Shown here: positions 17,641 to 23,808 of the stretch, in pieces | Layout of the letters: each line of letters begins with the position of its first letter | Numbering within the stretch: the stretch's first letter is position 1 | Source of the DNA: JAFAVZ01 sp036009105 | Lineage (GTDB): Bacteria > Acidobacteriota > Thermoanaerobaculia > Gp7-AA8 | Direction of reading: 5' to 3' | Length of the DNA: 31,893 nucleotides | Assembly: GCA_036009105.1 (NCBI GenBank) | Contig: DASYMJ010000079.1 | Coordinates: 1 to 31,893 of the forward strand | The notes under the pieces: model-generated | The model's database searches: none | What the model was told of the DNA's origin: nothing | The model's input: the letters and a program-made list of their open reading frames with translations, nothing else | Made by a program: the position numbers and the translations under genes

Positions 17641-17670
17641 GTGTCATCCTGAGGCGCGAAGACGCCGGCC
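17641..17670. repeat. Family B element, left-end fragment
   Basis: It reads GTGTCATCCTGAGGCGC and onward to about GACGCCGG, matching the first 28 bases of the full copy 87 bases to its right (from 17728), then diverges. No matching right arm is found, so this is a half element. Confidence 0.7.
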
Positions 17671-17727
17671 ACGGGCCGGAGCGCCCGAAGGCATAGCCCT
17701 TCCGGACGCGAGGCTCCTCCATTGGAT

Positions 17728-17813
17728 GTGTCATCCTGAGGCGCGCAGACGCCGAAGGATCTCCCGGCAAGCGCGAGGAGATCCTTCGCCCTCTGCGGGT
17801 CTCAGGATGACAT
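17728..17813. repeat. Family B inverted element (86 bp)
   Basis: It begins GTGTCATCCTGAG and ends CTCAGGATGACAT, with inner GAAGGATCT and AGATCCTTC arms. It lies just after the recR stop. With the half copy at 17641 it occupies most of the 233-base gap between recR and mglB; the rest of the gap shows no coding signal. Confidence 0.85.
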
Positions 17814-17820
17814 ATGCACG

Positions 17821-18414
17821 TCAAATCTCGCGGCGTCCTTCCAGGGCCTTGGCCATGGTGACCTGATCCGCATACTCCAGGTCGCCTCCCACCGGCAGCC
17901 CGAAAGCGAGCCGGGTGGTCCGGACCTCGAACGGCCGCAGCTGCTGCGCGATGTAGAGCGCCGTCGCCTCCCCCTCCACGTTCGGGTTCGTGGCGATGAT
18001 CACCTCGCGAAGGCTGCCCGCCTTCACCCGCTCCACGAGGCCGGCCACGTCGATGTCCTGCGGCCCGATGCCTTTCAGCGGGGAGAGCGCGCCGAGCAGG
18101 ACGTGGAAGACGCCTTTGAAGTCGCGCGTCGACTCGATCGTCTGGATGTTGAACGCTTCTTCCACCACGCAGATCACGGACGGATCGCGGCGCGGATCCG
18201 AGCAGATTGCGCACGGCTCGACGTCCGTCATGTTGTTGCACACCGAGCAGCGGAAGATCTTCGACTTCACCTCCAGGATCGCTTCCGCCAGCGACTCCGC
18301 CTCGGAGGCCGGCCGCTTGAGGATGTGGTAGGCCAGCCGGGACGCCGATTTGCCGCCGATGCCGGGGAGCTTGGTCAGCTCGTTGATCAGGGTGGCCAGC
18401 GGCGGGGCGGTCAT
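17821..18414 (-). CDS. recR: Recombination mediator RecR
   Basis: This 197-aa protein matches RecR in length and order: helix-hairpin-helix KLPGIGGKSASRLAYHIL (about 15-32), a C4 zinc finger CSVCNNMTDVEPCAIC (about 56-71), and a Toprim domain with VVEEAFNI, then GVFHVLLGALSPLKGIGPQD, ATNPNVEGEATALYIA and LAFGLPVGGDLEYADQVT. RecR works with RecO (and RecF) to load RecA on SSB-coated gapped DNA. It is 4 bases after ybaB in the widely conserved dnaX-ybaB-recR operon, on the minus strand. Confidence 0.97.
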   Translation of the reverse strand: MTAPPLATLINELTKLPGIGGKSASRLAYHILKRPASEAESLAEAILEVKSKIFRCSVCNNMTDVEPCAICSDPRRDPSVICVVEEAFNIQTIESTRDFKGVFHVLLGALSPLKGIGPQDIDVAGLVERVKAGSLREVIIATNPNVEGEATALYIAQQLRPFEVRTTRLAFGLPVGGDLEYADQVTMAKALEGRREI

Positions 18415-18418
18415 CGAG

Positions 18419-18718
18419 CTAGAAGAGGCCGGGGATCTTCATCCCGCCGGTCATGGAGCCCATGGTCGACTGCAGCTGCTCATCGACCTTGCGTCCCGCC
18501 TCGTTCACCGCGGCCAGGATGAGATCCTGCAGCATCTCCACGTCGTTCGGATCGACCGCTTCCTTGTCGATGATGATGCCGAGGAGCTCTTTGGAGCCGG
18601 CCATGGTGGCTTTGACCATCCCGCCGCCGGAGGTGCCCTCGACCTGGATGTTGGCCATCTGGCTCTGCATCTGCTCCTGCATCTGCTGGGCCTGCTTCAT
18701 CAATTGCTTGATGTTCAT
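18419..18718 (-). CDS. ybaB: YbaB/EbfC nucleoid-associated protein
   Basis: This 99-aa protein begins MNIKQLMKQAQQMQEQMQSQ, the long N-terminal helix of the family, then the beta region VEGTSGGGMVKATMAGSKEL and the C-terminal helix DVEMLQDLILAAVNEAGRKV. YbaB dimers bind DNA with weak specificity and help organise the nucleoid. Its ATG overlaps the dnaX stop (ATGA), giving translational coupling, and recR follows after 4 bases. Confidence 0.95.
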   Translation of the reverse strand: MNIKQLMKQAQQMQEQMQSQMANIQVEGTSGGGMVKATMAGSKELLGIIIDKEAVDPNDVEMLQDLILAAVNEAGRKVDEQLQSTMGSMTGGMKIPGLF

Positions 18719-20244
18719 CGTGTCTCCTTGATCTCCGCTCCCAGATGCTTCTGGAAGGATTTGAGGACCGGATCATCGCGCAGCGCGGAGGGCTTCTCTT
18801 CCGCCCGCCGCCCGCCCGGCTTCTCCGCCGCCTCCGCCTTCGCGTCGATGGTGATGCGCTCGCCGAACACCTCGGAGGCGATCTGCTCGATCGTCGCCTT
18901 CGCGTCCAGCAGCAGGTCGACATAGGAAGGGTCGTCGAAGGTGTAGACGATGCGGTTGCCGTCCTTGTCCGCCCGCTTCGCCTGGTCGATGTAGCTGGCG
19001 ATGAGCGGCTTCGACTTCTGGAGGCGGCCGGTCAGCGCGGAAAGATCTCCTTTCCTGGCAGGCTGTGAACGTAGGGCCGGCTCTCCAGCCGGCCCGCGGC
19101 GAGCAGGAGTGCTCGCCGCCGCATTGCCTCCAGAAAGCGCCTCTTCCACCGCCCGCAGCCTGGGGAACGTCGCCGCCTTGAGCAGCGCGATCTCCACGGC
19201 CAGCCTCTGGTGCTCGGCGCGATTCACCGTCTCATCGTCGCGCAGCAGCAGGTTCGCGATGCGCAGCAGCTCGGAGTACGAAAAGCGCTCGGAGACGGAG
19301 CGGATGGTGGCCACGTCTTCCGGCGTGCCGGCGAGCATCGCGGGCGGCGCGCCGCCGGCCACGAGCAGCATGTTGCGCACGAAGTTGAGCAGGTCGCGGA
19401 AGAGCATCTTGAAGTCGCGGCCGCTCTCGGAGGCCTCGCCCAGCGCTTCGAGGATCGCGCCGTGGTCGCCCTCGCCGATGTAGCCGATGAGGCGGGCGAA
19501 AAAGCTCGTGTCGGCGAGGCCGAGGATGGTGGCGACGTCGTCCGCCGTGATGTTGCGGCCGGCGAAAGCGATGATCTGGTCGAGCAGCGAGAGCGCGTCG
19601 CGCACGGAGCCCTCGCCGCGCCGGGCCACGATCTCCAGCGCCTCCCGCGTGGCCTCGATCCCTTCCGACTCGCAGATCTGCTTCAGCCGCGCGATCAGCT
19701 CCTCGAGCGAGATCTTGCGCAGCTGCTGGCGCTGCACGCGGGAGATGATCGTGGCCGGAACCTTCGCCATCTCCGTGGTGGCGAACATGAAGATGACGTG
19801 GGGCGGCGGCTCCTCCAGGATCTTGAGCAGCGCGTTCCAGGCGCCGGCGGAGAGCATGTGCGCTTCGTCGATGATGAAGATGCGGTAGCGGTCGCGCGCG
19901 GGCTGGAACTGCGTCATCTCGCGCAGCTCGCGGATGTTGTCGACGCCGGTGTAGGTGGCGGCGTCGATCTCGCGCACGTCCATGTCGATGCCTTCGGTGA
20001 TCTCCCGGCAGATCGAGCAATCGTTGTCCGGCTCGGTGGCCGGGCCGTTCACGCAATTGAGGGCCTTGGCCAGGATGCGCGCGGCGGTGGTCTTGCCGAT
20101 GCCGCGCACGCCCGCGAAGAGGTACGCATGATGGATGCGCCCCGACTCGATCGCGTTCTGGAGCGTCCGCACGACCGTGTCCTGGCCGATCATGTCGCTG
20201 AACCGCTGCGGACGATATTTACGGGCGAGTGCCTGGTAGGACAT
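18715..20244 (-). CDS. dnaX: DNA polymerase III subunit gamma/tau
   Basis: This 509-aa protein is the clamp-loader ATPase. It starts MSYQALARKYRPQRFSDMIG, has Walker A GVRGIGKT (45-52), Walker B/DExx FIIDEAHMLS, sensor/arginine-finger SRVQRQQLRKIS, and the collar domain. The zinc module keeps Cys64, Cys76 and Cys79, but the position of the fourth Cys (73 in the E. coli protein) is Asp. Between the collar domain and the C-terminal helices, a family A palindrome is read in frame and encodes RRGPAGEPALRSQ. I chose ATG 20244; the upstream in-frame extension is translated AATTGAAA repeat and not conserved protein. The gene lies downstream of the 4.5S RNA and is coupled to ybaB. No frameshift slippery run for a gamma form was seen. 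Confidence 0.96.
   Translation of the reverse strand: MSYQALARKYRPQRFSDMIGQDTVVRTLQNAIESGRIHHAYLFAGVRGIGKTTAARILAKALNCVNGPATEPDNDCSICREITEGIDMDVREIDAATYTGVDNIRELREMTQFQPARDRYRIFIIDEAHMLSAGAWNALLKILEEPPPHVIFMFATTEMAKVPATIISRVQRQQLRKISLEELIARLKQICESEGIEATREALEIVARRGEGSVRDALSLLDQIIAFAGRNITADDVATILGLADTSFFARLIGYIGEGDHGAILEALGEASESGRDFKMLFRDLLNFVRNMLLVAGGAPPAMLAGTPEDVATIRSVSERFSYSELLRIANLLLRDDETVNRAEHQRLAVEIALLKAATFPRLRAVEEALSGGNAAASTPARRGPAGEPALRSQPARKGDLSALTGRLQKSKPLIASYIDQAKRADKDGNRIVYTFDDPSYVDLLLDAKATIEQIASEVFGERITIDAKAEAAEKPGGRRAEEKPSALRDDPVLKSFQKHLGAEIKETR
19072..19119. repeat. Family A palindrome inside dnaX
   Basis: Two hairpins in tandem: GGGCCGGCT-CTCC-AGCCGGCCC (19074-19095, 9-bp arms, 4-base loop) and GCGGCGAGC-AGGAGT-GCTCGCCGC (19096-19119... 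arms 19096-19104 and 19111-19119). The first is the same sequence as the core at 12323-12345 and 23760-23781. It lies in the dnaX frame without stop codons, in a linker region that tolerates insertion. Confidence 0.8.
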
Positions 20245-20250
20245 GTTGGC

Positions 20251-20340
20251 GAATTGAAAATTGAAAATTGAAAATTGAAAAGAGAAATCTGGCGCAGGCA
20301 GCTGCCCTTTTTCAATTTTCAATTTTGCATTTTCAATTTC
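20251..20340. repeat. Family C AATTGAAA inverted repeat
   Basis: The left side is four head-to-tail copies of AATTGAAA (20252-20280); the right side (20310-20340) carries TTTCAATT copies in reverse orientation, so the two can pair. It lies between 4.5S RNA and dnaX and is far more AT-rich than the rest. A second copy is at 31768-31852 between tRNA genes. Confidence 0.85.
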
Positions 20341-20353
20341 GCGGCTTGCCGCG

Positions 20354-20480
20354 CGCCCGCTCGGAAGAGCCCAGGCCGTTCTGCGTCACACAGGGTAGGC
20401 ACCTTATCGCTGCTTCCTTCCGGACCTGACGAGGTTCGGTGCTCCTGCTGCACAGGACCCGGGCTCATCCCAGCGGGCCG
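20354..20480 (-). ncRNA. ffs: Signal recognition particle 4.5S-type RNA
   Basis: The minus strand carries the universal SRP core CAGGTCCGGAAGGAAGCAG (20411-20429), with the symmetric-loop and GGAA tetraloop bases that bind Ffh M-domain. The outer stems pair: GCCCGCT and GAGCCCGG near the 5' end with CCTGGGCTC and AGCGGGC near the 3' end, giving the usual hairpin rod of about 125 nt, so this is the small bacterial form without an Alu domain. A TACAAT -10 box at 20490-20495 fits a 5' end close to 20480. The gene is upstream of dnaX, as in many bacteria. The exact ends are predicted from pairing and may be off by several bases. Confidence 0.93.
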
Positions 20481-20489
20481 CGGCGGCGC

Positions 20490-20495
20490 ATTGTA
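20490..20495 (-). promoter_or_regulatory. -10 box of the 4.5S RNA promoter
   Basis: The minus strand reads TACAAT here, about 10 bases before the predicted 5' end of the RNA. The -35 region (GGGCGG at the right spacing) is poor, so the promoter is only partly supported. Confidence 0.5.
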
Positions 20496-20537
20496 CAACC
20501 TCCCCGCGGTCGCCGCCCTTCCCGGCGATCAGCAGGC

Positions 20538-20584
20538 GGCGATCAGCGATCAGCCCGCCTTCGTTCTCCTGATCGCCGATCGCC
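20538..20584. repeat. Inverted repeat after the quinone oxidoreductase gene
   Basis: GGCGATCAGCGATCAG (20538-20553) and CTGATCGCCGATCGCC (20569-20584) are inverted with one mismatch over 16 bases, around a 15-base loop. It starts 1-2 bases after the qor stop on the minus strand, so it would form at the mRNA 3' end. There is no T-tract. A third GGCGATCAG lies at 20524-20532. Confidence 0.7.
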
Positions 20585-20585
20585 A

Positions 20586-21548
20586 TCACGGAATCAGCAA
20601 TGCCTTGCCCGCCGTCTTCCTTCCCTCCAGCAACCGATGCGCCTCGCCCGCCTCGCGCAGCGGCAGCTCGCGGTCGATGCGCAGCCGCACCTTGCCCGAT
20701 TCCAGGTCGGCGAAGAGGTCGCGGGCGCGCCAGAGGAGCTCCTCGCGCTTCTCCGTGTAGTGGCCGAGGCTGGGGCGGGTGAGGAAGGCGGCCTTCTTTG
20801 CCAGGCGGGACGGCTCCAATGCCGGCACGGTCCCGCTCGACTGGCCGAAGAGGGCGAGCATGCCCCGTGTGGCGAGCGATTCGAGGCTCTTGTCGAACGT
20901 CGTGCGGCCCACCGAGTCGTAGACGACGTCCACGCCGCGGCCGTCCGTCAGGCGCATGACCTCGGCCTGAAAGTCCTGCGTCGTGTAGTCGATCACCGCG
21001 TCCGCGCCGTCGCCGTGCACGATGTCCAACTTCGTGGTCGAGGCCGTGCCGAACACGCGCGCGCCGCGCGCCTTCGCCATCTGCACGAGGATCCCGCCCA
21101 CCCCGCCCGCCGCCGCATGCACGAGCGCGGTGTGCCCCTCGCGCAGCACGAACGTACTGTTGATCAGGTAGTGCGCCGTCATCCCCTGCAGCATCGCGGC
21201 GGCGGCCGCGCGCGCGTCGATCGAGTCCGGCAGCGGCACGAGCTTGTCGGCCGCCACGATGGCGTACTCCGCGTAGGCCCCCCGCACCCCCGCCCACGCC
21301 ACCCGGTCGCCCGGCTGCACCTCGGTTGCGCCGCCTCCCACCGCCTCCACCACCCCCGCCCCCTCGGAGCCGGGCGTGAACGGCAGCGGCATCGGGTAGA
21401 GGCCGGTGCGGTGGTAGACGTCGATGAAGTTCACCCCGATGGCCTCGAGCTTCACCAGCGCCTCGCCGCCCTTCGGCGCCGGCTTCTCCACCTCGGCGTA
21501 CTCCAGCACTTCCGGCCCGCCGTTGCGGGACACGCGAATCGCTTTCAT
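20586..21548 (-). CDS. NADPH:quinone oxidoreductase, zeta-crystallin/QorA-like
   Basis: This 320-aa protein is a zinc-free medium-chain reductase. The N-terminal catalytic domain has GVNFIDVYHRTGLYPMPLPF and PGSEGAGVVEAVG, the QorA pattern with Asn-Phe-Ile-Asp and Tyr. The Rossmann domain has LVHAAAGGVGGILVQMAKA and VVYDSVGRTTFDKSLESL. The enzyme reduces quinones or enones with NADPH, a cytoplasmic role in redox stress. It has a strong ribosome site (AGGAGG) before ATG 21548 and follows the arsR gene by 13 bases, so the two are one transcript and the regulator probably controls this enzyme. Confidence 0.92.
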   Translation of the reverse strand: MKAIRVSRNGGPEVLEYAEVEKPAPKGGEALVKLEAIGVNFIDVYHRTGLYPMPLPFTPGSEGAGVVEAVGGGATEVQPGDRVAWAGVRGAYAEYAIVAADKLVPLPDSIDARAAAAAMLQGMTAHYLINSTFVLREGHTALVHAAAGGVGGILVQMAKARGARVFGTASTTKLDIVHGDGADAVIDYTTQDFQAEVMRLTDGRGVDVVYDSVGRTTFDKSLESLATRGMLALFGQSSGTVPALEPSRLAKKAAFLTRPSLGHYTEKREELLWRARDLFADLESGKVRLRIDRELPLREAGEAHRLLEGRKTAGKALLIP

Positions 21549-21561
21549 CGGCAGCTCCTCC

Positions 21562-21864
21562 TCACCACGCGGAGCGGAAGGCTTTCTTCGCCTCCGCGAT
21601 CCGCTTCTCGTCGCGCTTGTAGAACGTCCACTGCTTGATGCGCTTCGCCCGCACCAGCCCTGCCTGCACCAGGACGCGCAGGTGCTCGCTGGCGGTCGGC
21701 GGGCTCACGCCCAGCTTGTCGGCGATGAAGACGCCGCACACGCCGTCCCGCACCAGGTCGCCTTCCACCTGGGGCGGGAAGTGCTCGACCGGCTGCTTGA
21801 GCCAGAAGAGAATCTGTAACCGCTTCTCGCTGGCCAGGGCCTTGACGATGTCGACAGGAAGCAT
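21562..21864 (-). CDS. ArsR-family winged-helix regulator
   Basis: This 100-aa protein has the ArsR fold: an N-terminal helix ASEKRLQILFWL, the recognition region IADKLGVSPPTASEHLRVLV (about 47-66), and the wing KRIKQWTFYKRDEK. It lacks the metal-binding ELCVCDL motif; a single Cys in DGVCGVF remains, so it is not a classical metal sensor. It may sense a redox-active or organic compound through that Cys (inference). A perfect-arm palindrome at 21872-21891, a few bases upstream of its own start, is the obvious operator, giving autoregulation of arsR-qor and possibly control of the divergent dehydratase gene. Confidence 0.9.
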   Translation of the reverse strand: MLPVDIVKALASEKRLQILFWLKQPVEHFPPQVEGDLVRDGVCGVFIADKLGVSPPTASEHLRVLVQAGLVRAKRIKQWTFYKRDEKRIAEAKKAFRSAW

Positions 21865-21871
21865 CTAAGCT

Positions 21872-21891
21872 AATTTGCCAAATGGCTAATT
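21872..21891. promoter_or_regulatory. Palindromic operator, likely for the ArsR regulator
   Basis: The 20-bp site is AATT-n-GCCA-nn-TGGC-n-AATT: both 8-base half-patterns match perfectly. It sits 7 bases upstream of the arsR start and overlaps the first possible ATG (21882) of the divergent dehydratase gene. The size and symmetry fit a winged-helix dimer. Binding by this ArsR protein is inferred from position. Confidence 0.65.
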
Positions 21892-22835
21892 CATTGTCAA
21901 TGCCTGCCGTCGATCGCGAGGGGGTGGAGGCCGCCGCCGCGCTCATCCGCCCCTACGTCCGGGAGACGCCCGTCCTCGCCGCGCGCGGCGCCGACTTCGG
22001 CCTGCCGGATGTCGACCTCTTCTTCAAGCTCGAGTCCCTGCAGCGCTCCGGCTCCTTCAAGGCGCGCGGCGCATTCGCCAGCCTCCTGATGCGCGAGGTG
22101 CCGCGGGCCGGCGTGGTCGCCGCCTCGGGCGGCAACCACGGCGCCGCGGTCGCCTACGCGGCGCAGCGCCTCGGCGTCCCGGCCTCGATCTACGTGCCGA
22201 CCGTTTCCTCGCCGGCCAAGATCCAGCGCATCCGCGACTACGGCGCGCGGCTCGTCGTCACCGGCGACCGCTATGCCGACGCGCTGGCGGCGAGCGAGAC
22301 GTACGCGGCCGAGTCGGGCGCGATGCGCATCCATGCCTACGATCAGCCGGAAACGCTCCTCGGCCAGGCCACGATCGGCCTGGAGCTGGAGCGGCAGACG
22401 GACGGCATCGATACGCTGCTCGTGGCGGTCGGCGGCGGCGGGTTGATCGGCGGCATCGCCGCCTGGTTCGCCGGACGGGTGAAGATCGTCGGCGTGGAGC
22501 CCGAGGGGGCGCCGACGCTGACCACCGCGTTGCGGGCGGGGCGGCCGGTGAATGCCGACGCGGGGAGCATCGCCGCGGATTCGCTGGCTCCGCAGCGGGT
22601 GGGGGAGTTGATGTTTCCCATCGCGCGGGAGCACGTCGCTCAAGTGGTGCTGGTGACGGATGACCACATCCGCGAGGCGCAGCGCAAACTGTGGAACGTC
22701 CTGCGCATCGTCGCCGAGCCAGGCGGCGCCGCGGCGTTCGCCGCGCTCATCGGCGGCGCCTATCGGCTGGGCGCGGGCGAGCGCGTGGCGGTCGTCGTCT
22801 GCGGCGCGAATACCGACGCCGTGAAATTCGACTGA
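21882..22835 (+). CDS. PLP-dependent threonine/serine dehydratase
   Basis: This 317-aa protein is a fold-type II PLP enzyme. LESLQRSGSFKARGA (50-64) holds the Schiff-base Lys60, SGGNHG (82-87) binds the phosphate/carboxylate, and VGGGGLIGG (183-191) is the phosphate cradle; Cys in VVVCGANTDA near the end replaces the usual Ser contact to the pyridine. It converts threonine or serine to 2-oxobutyrate or pyruvate plus ammonia. There is no C-terminal ACT domain, so it is the short form (catabolic threonine dehydratase, serine racemase or hydroxyaspartate lyase are all possible). ATG 21900 may be the true start, since 21882 lies inside the operator. ridA follows in the same operon. Confidence 0.9.
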   Translation: MANSLSMPAVDREGVEAAAALIRPYVRETPVLAARGADFGLPDVDLFFKLESLQRSGSFKARGAFASLLMREVPRAGVVAASGGNHGAAVAYAAQRLGVPASIYVPTVSSPAKIQRIRDYGARLVVTGDRYADALAASETYAAESGAMRIHAYDQPETLLGQATIGLELERQTDGIDTLLVAVGGGGLIGGIAAWFAGRVKIVGVEPEGAPTLTTALRAGRPVNADAGSIAADSLAPQRVGELMFPIAREHVAQVVLVTDDHIREAQRKLWNVLRIVAEPGGAAAFAALIGGAYRLGAGERVAVVVCGANTDAVKFD

Positions 22836-22844
22836 GAGGAAGCC

Positions 22845-23285
22845 ATGATCATTCAGGAAACGCTCAACGCACTCGGCATCACGCTGCCGGAGCCGACGCC
22901 GCCCCTCGCCGCGTTCGTCCCCTTCGTCCGCACCGGCGAGCTCGTTTACATCTCCGGCCACATCTCCAAACAACGCGGCAAGCTCGGCGCCGATGTCACG
23001 GTGGAAGAAGGCAAAGAAGCCGCGCGCCTGGTCGCCATCGACCTTCTCGGCACGCTGAAGGCGGCGGTGGAGGACCTCGAGCGCGTGCGGCGGATCGTCA
23101 AGCTGCTGGTGCTGGTCAACAGCACGGTGGAGTTCAGCGAGCAGCACCTCGTGGCCAACGGCGCGTCGGAGCTGCTCAGGAAGGTGTTCGGCGACAAAGG
23201 CGCCCATGCGCGGAGCGCGTTCGGCGTGGCCCAGCTGCCGTTCGGCGCGGCGGTGGAAATCGAGCTGATTGCCGAAGCGGATTGA
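22845..23285 (+). CDS. RidA/YjgF-family enamine/imine deaminase
   Basis: This 146-aa protein has the RidA-family layout of the longer subgroup: LVYISGHIS (about 33-41), DLLGTLKAAVEDLERVRRIV (about 63-82), LVNSTVEFSEQHLVANGASE and HARSAFGVAQLPFGAAVEIE, with the conserved Arg that binds the substrate carboxylate in HARSAFGV. RidA hydrolyses reactive 2-aminoacrylate and similar enamines left by PLP dehydratases. It lies 9 bases after the dehydratase gene, with AGAGG before its ATG, so producer and detoxifier are made together. This supports a serine/threonine dehydratase role for the neighbour. Confidence 0.92.
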   Translation: MIIQETLNALGITLPEPTPPLAAFVPFVRTGELVYISGHISKQRGKLGADVTVEEGKEAARLVAIDLLGTLKAAVEDLERVRRIVKLLVLVNSTVEFSEQHLVANGASELLRKVFGDKGAHARSAFGVAQLPFGAAVEIELIAEAD

Positions 23286-23363
23286 CTCGACGCTTGCTTC
23301 GCGCCGGTGAGCGGAGGTGATCACGCCGCGCGGCGTTGGTGTAAAACTGGCGATGTGAACAGC

Positions 23364-23750
23364 ATGAGATCAGGCCTGCCTGCTGCCGTTGCGCTTTTCA
23401 CCTTTGCTTGTGCGACCGCTCCGCCGCCTCCGGCGCCCGCCGTGCAAACTTCACCGCCGCCCGCGCCCGCGCCGGCCGCCGCGGTGTCCGCCGAGGCGCT
23501 TGCCGATCGAAGCGGTGATTCGCCGGAGACGGCGATCGCCGTGCCGGCGGATGCACCGAACGGCGGCGTCGACTTCGAGAACGAATGGATCTTCCGGCAG
23601 TACGGCCGCTTCCGCCGGAACGGGAGCGGGACCGGCTCGGTCAACAGCCGGCGGTACAACATCGTGAAAATCGAGCTGGCGGACGGCAGCAGGAAGACGG
23701 TGTACTTCGACATCACCGAGAACTGGGACCGCTGGAGCCCGCATCCGTAA
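23364..23750 (+). CDS. Small lipoprotein with Pro-rich linker
   Basis: This 128-aa protein begins MRSGLPAAVALFTFAC, a lipoprotein signal with likely Cys16, then a Pro/Ala-rich linker (about 18-45), then a ~80-residue domain with NEWIFRQYGRFRRNGSG and YNIVKIELADGSRKTVYFDI that looks like a small beta fold. I do not recognise a family. An earlier in-frame GTG at 23355 would also keep the signal; a longer start at 23307 would bury it. It follows ridA by 78 bases and ends just before a family A palindrome. Confidence 0.65.
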   Translation: MRSGLPAAVALFTFACATAPPPPAPAVQTSPPPAPAPAAAVSAEALADRSGDSPETAIAVPADAPNGGVDFENEWIFRQYGRFRRNGSGTGSVNSRRYNIVKIELADGSRKTVYFDITENWDRWSPHP

Positions 23751-23755
23751 AAACA

Positions 23756-23782
23756 CGTAGGGCCGGCTCTGCAGCCGGCCCC
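23756..23782. repeat. Family A palindrome, short copy
   Basis: GGGCCGGCT-CTGC-AGCCGGCCC (23760-23781) is the core hairpin, preceded by CGTA as in the dnaX copy. It lies between the stop codons of two convergent genes. Confidence 0.8.
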
Positions 23783-23808
23783 GTGAATCGGTGTTGCTGA
23801 TCGAACGG

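Noticed and set aside
17588..18241. Long minus-strand frame through the recR-mglB gap
   Set aside because: It runs in a shifted frame of recR and then through family B repeats; no protein family is recognised.
20245..20322. In-frame upstream extension of dnaX beginning ATG 20322
   Set aside because: It translates the AATTGAAA array into Phe/Asn/Gln repeats; the conserved DnaX N-terminus begins at ATG 20244.
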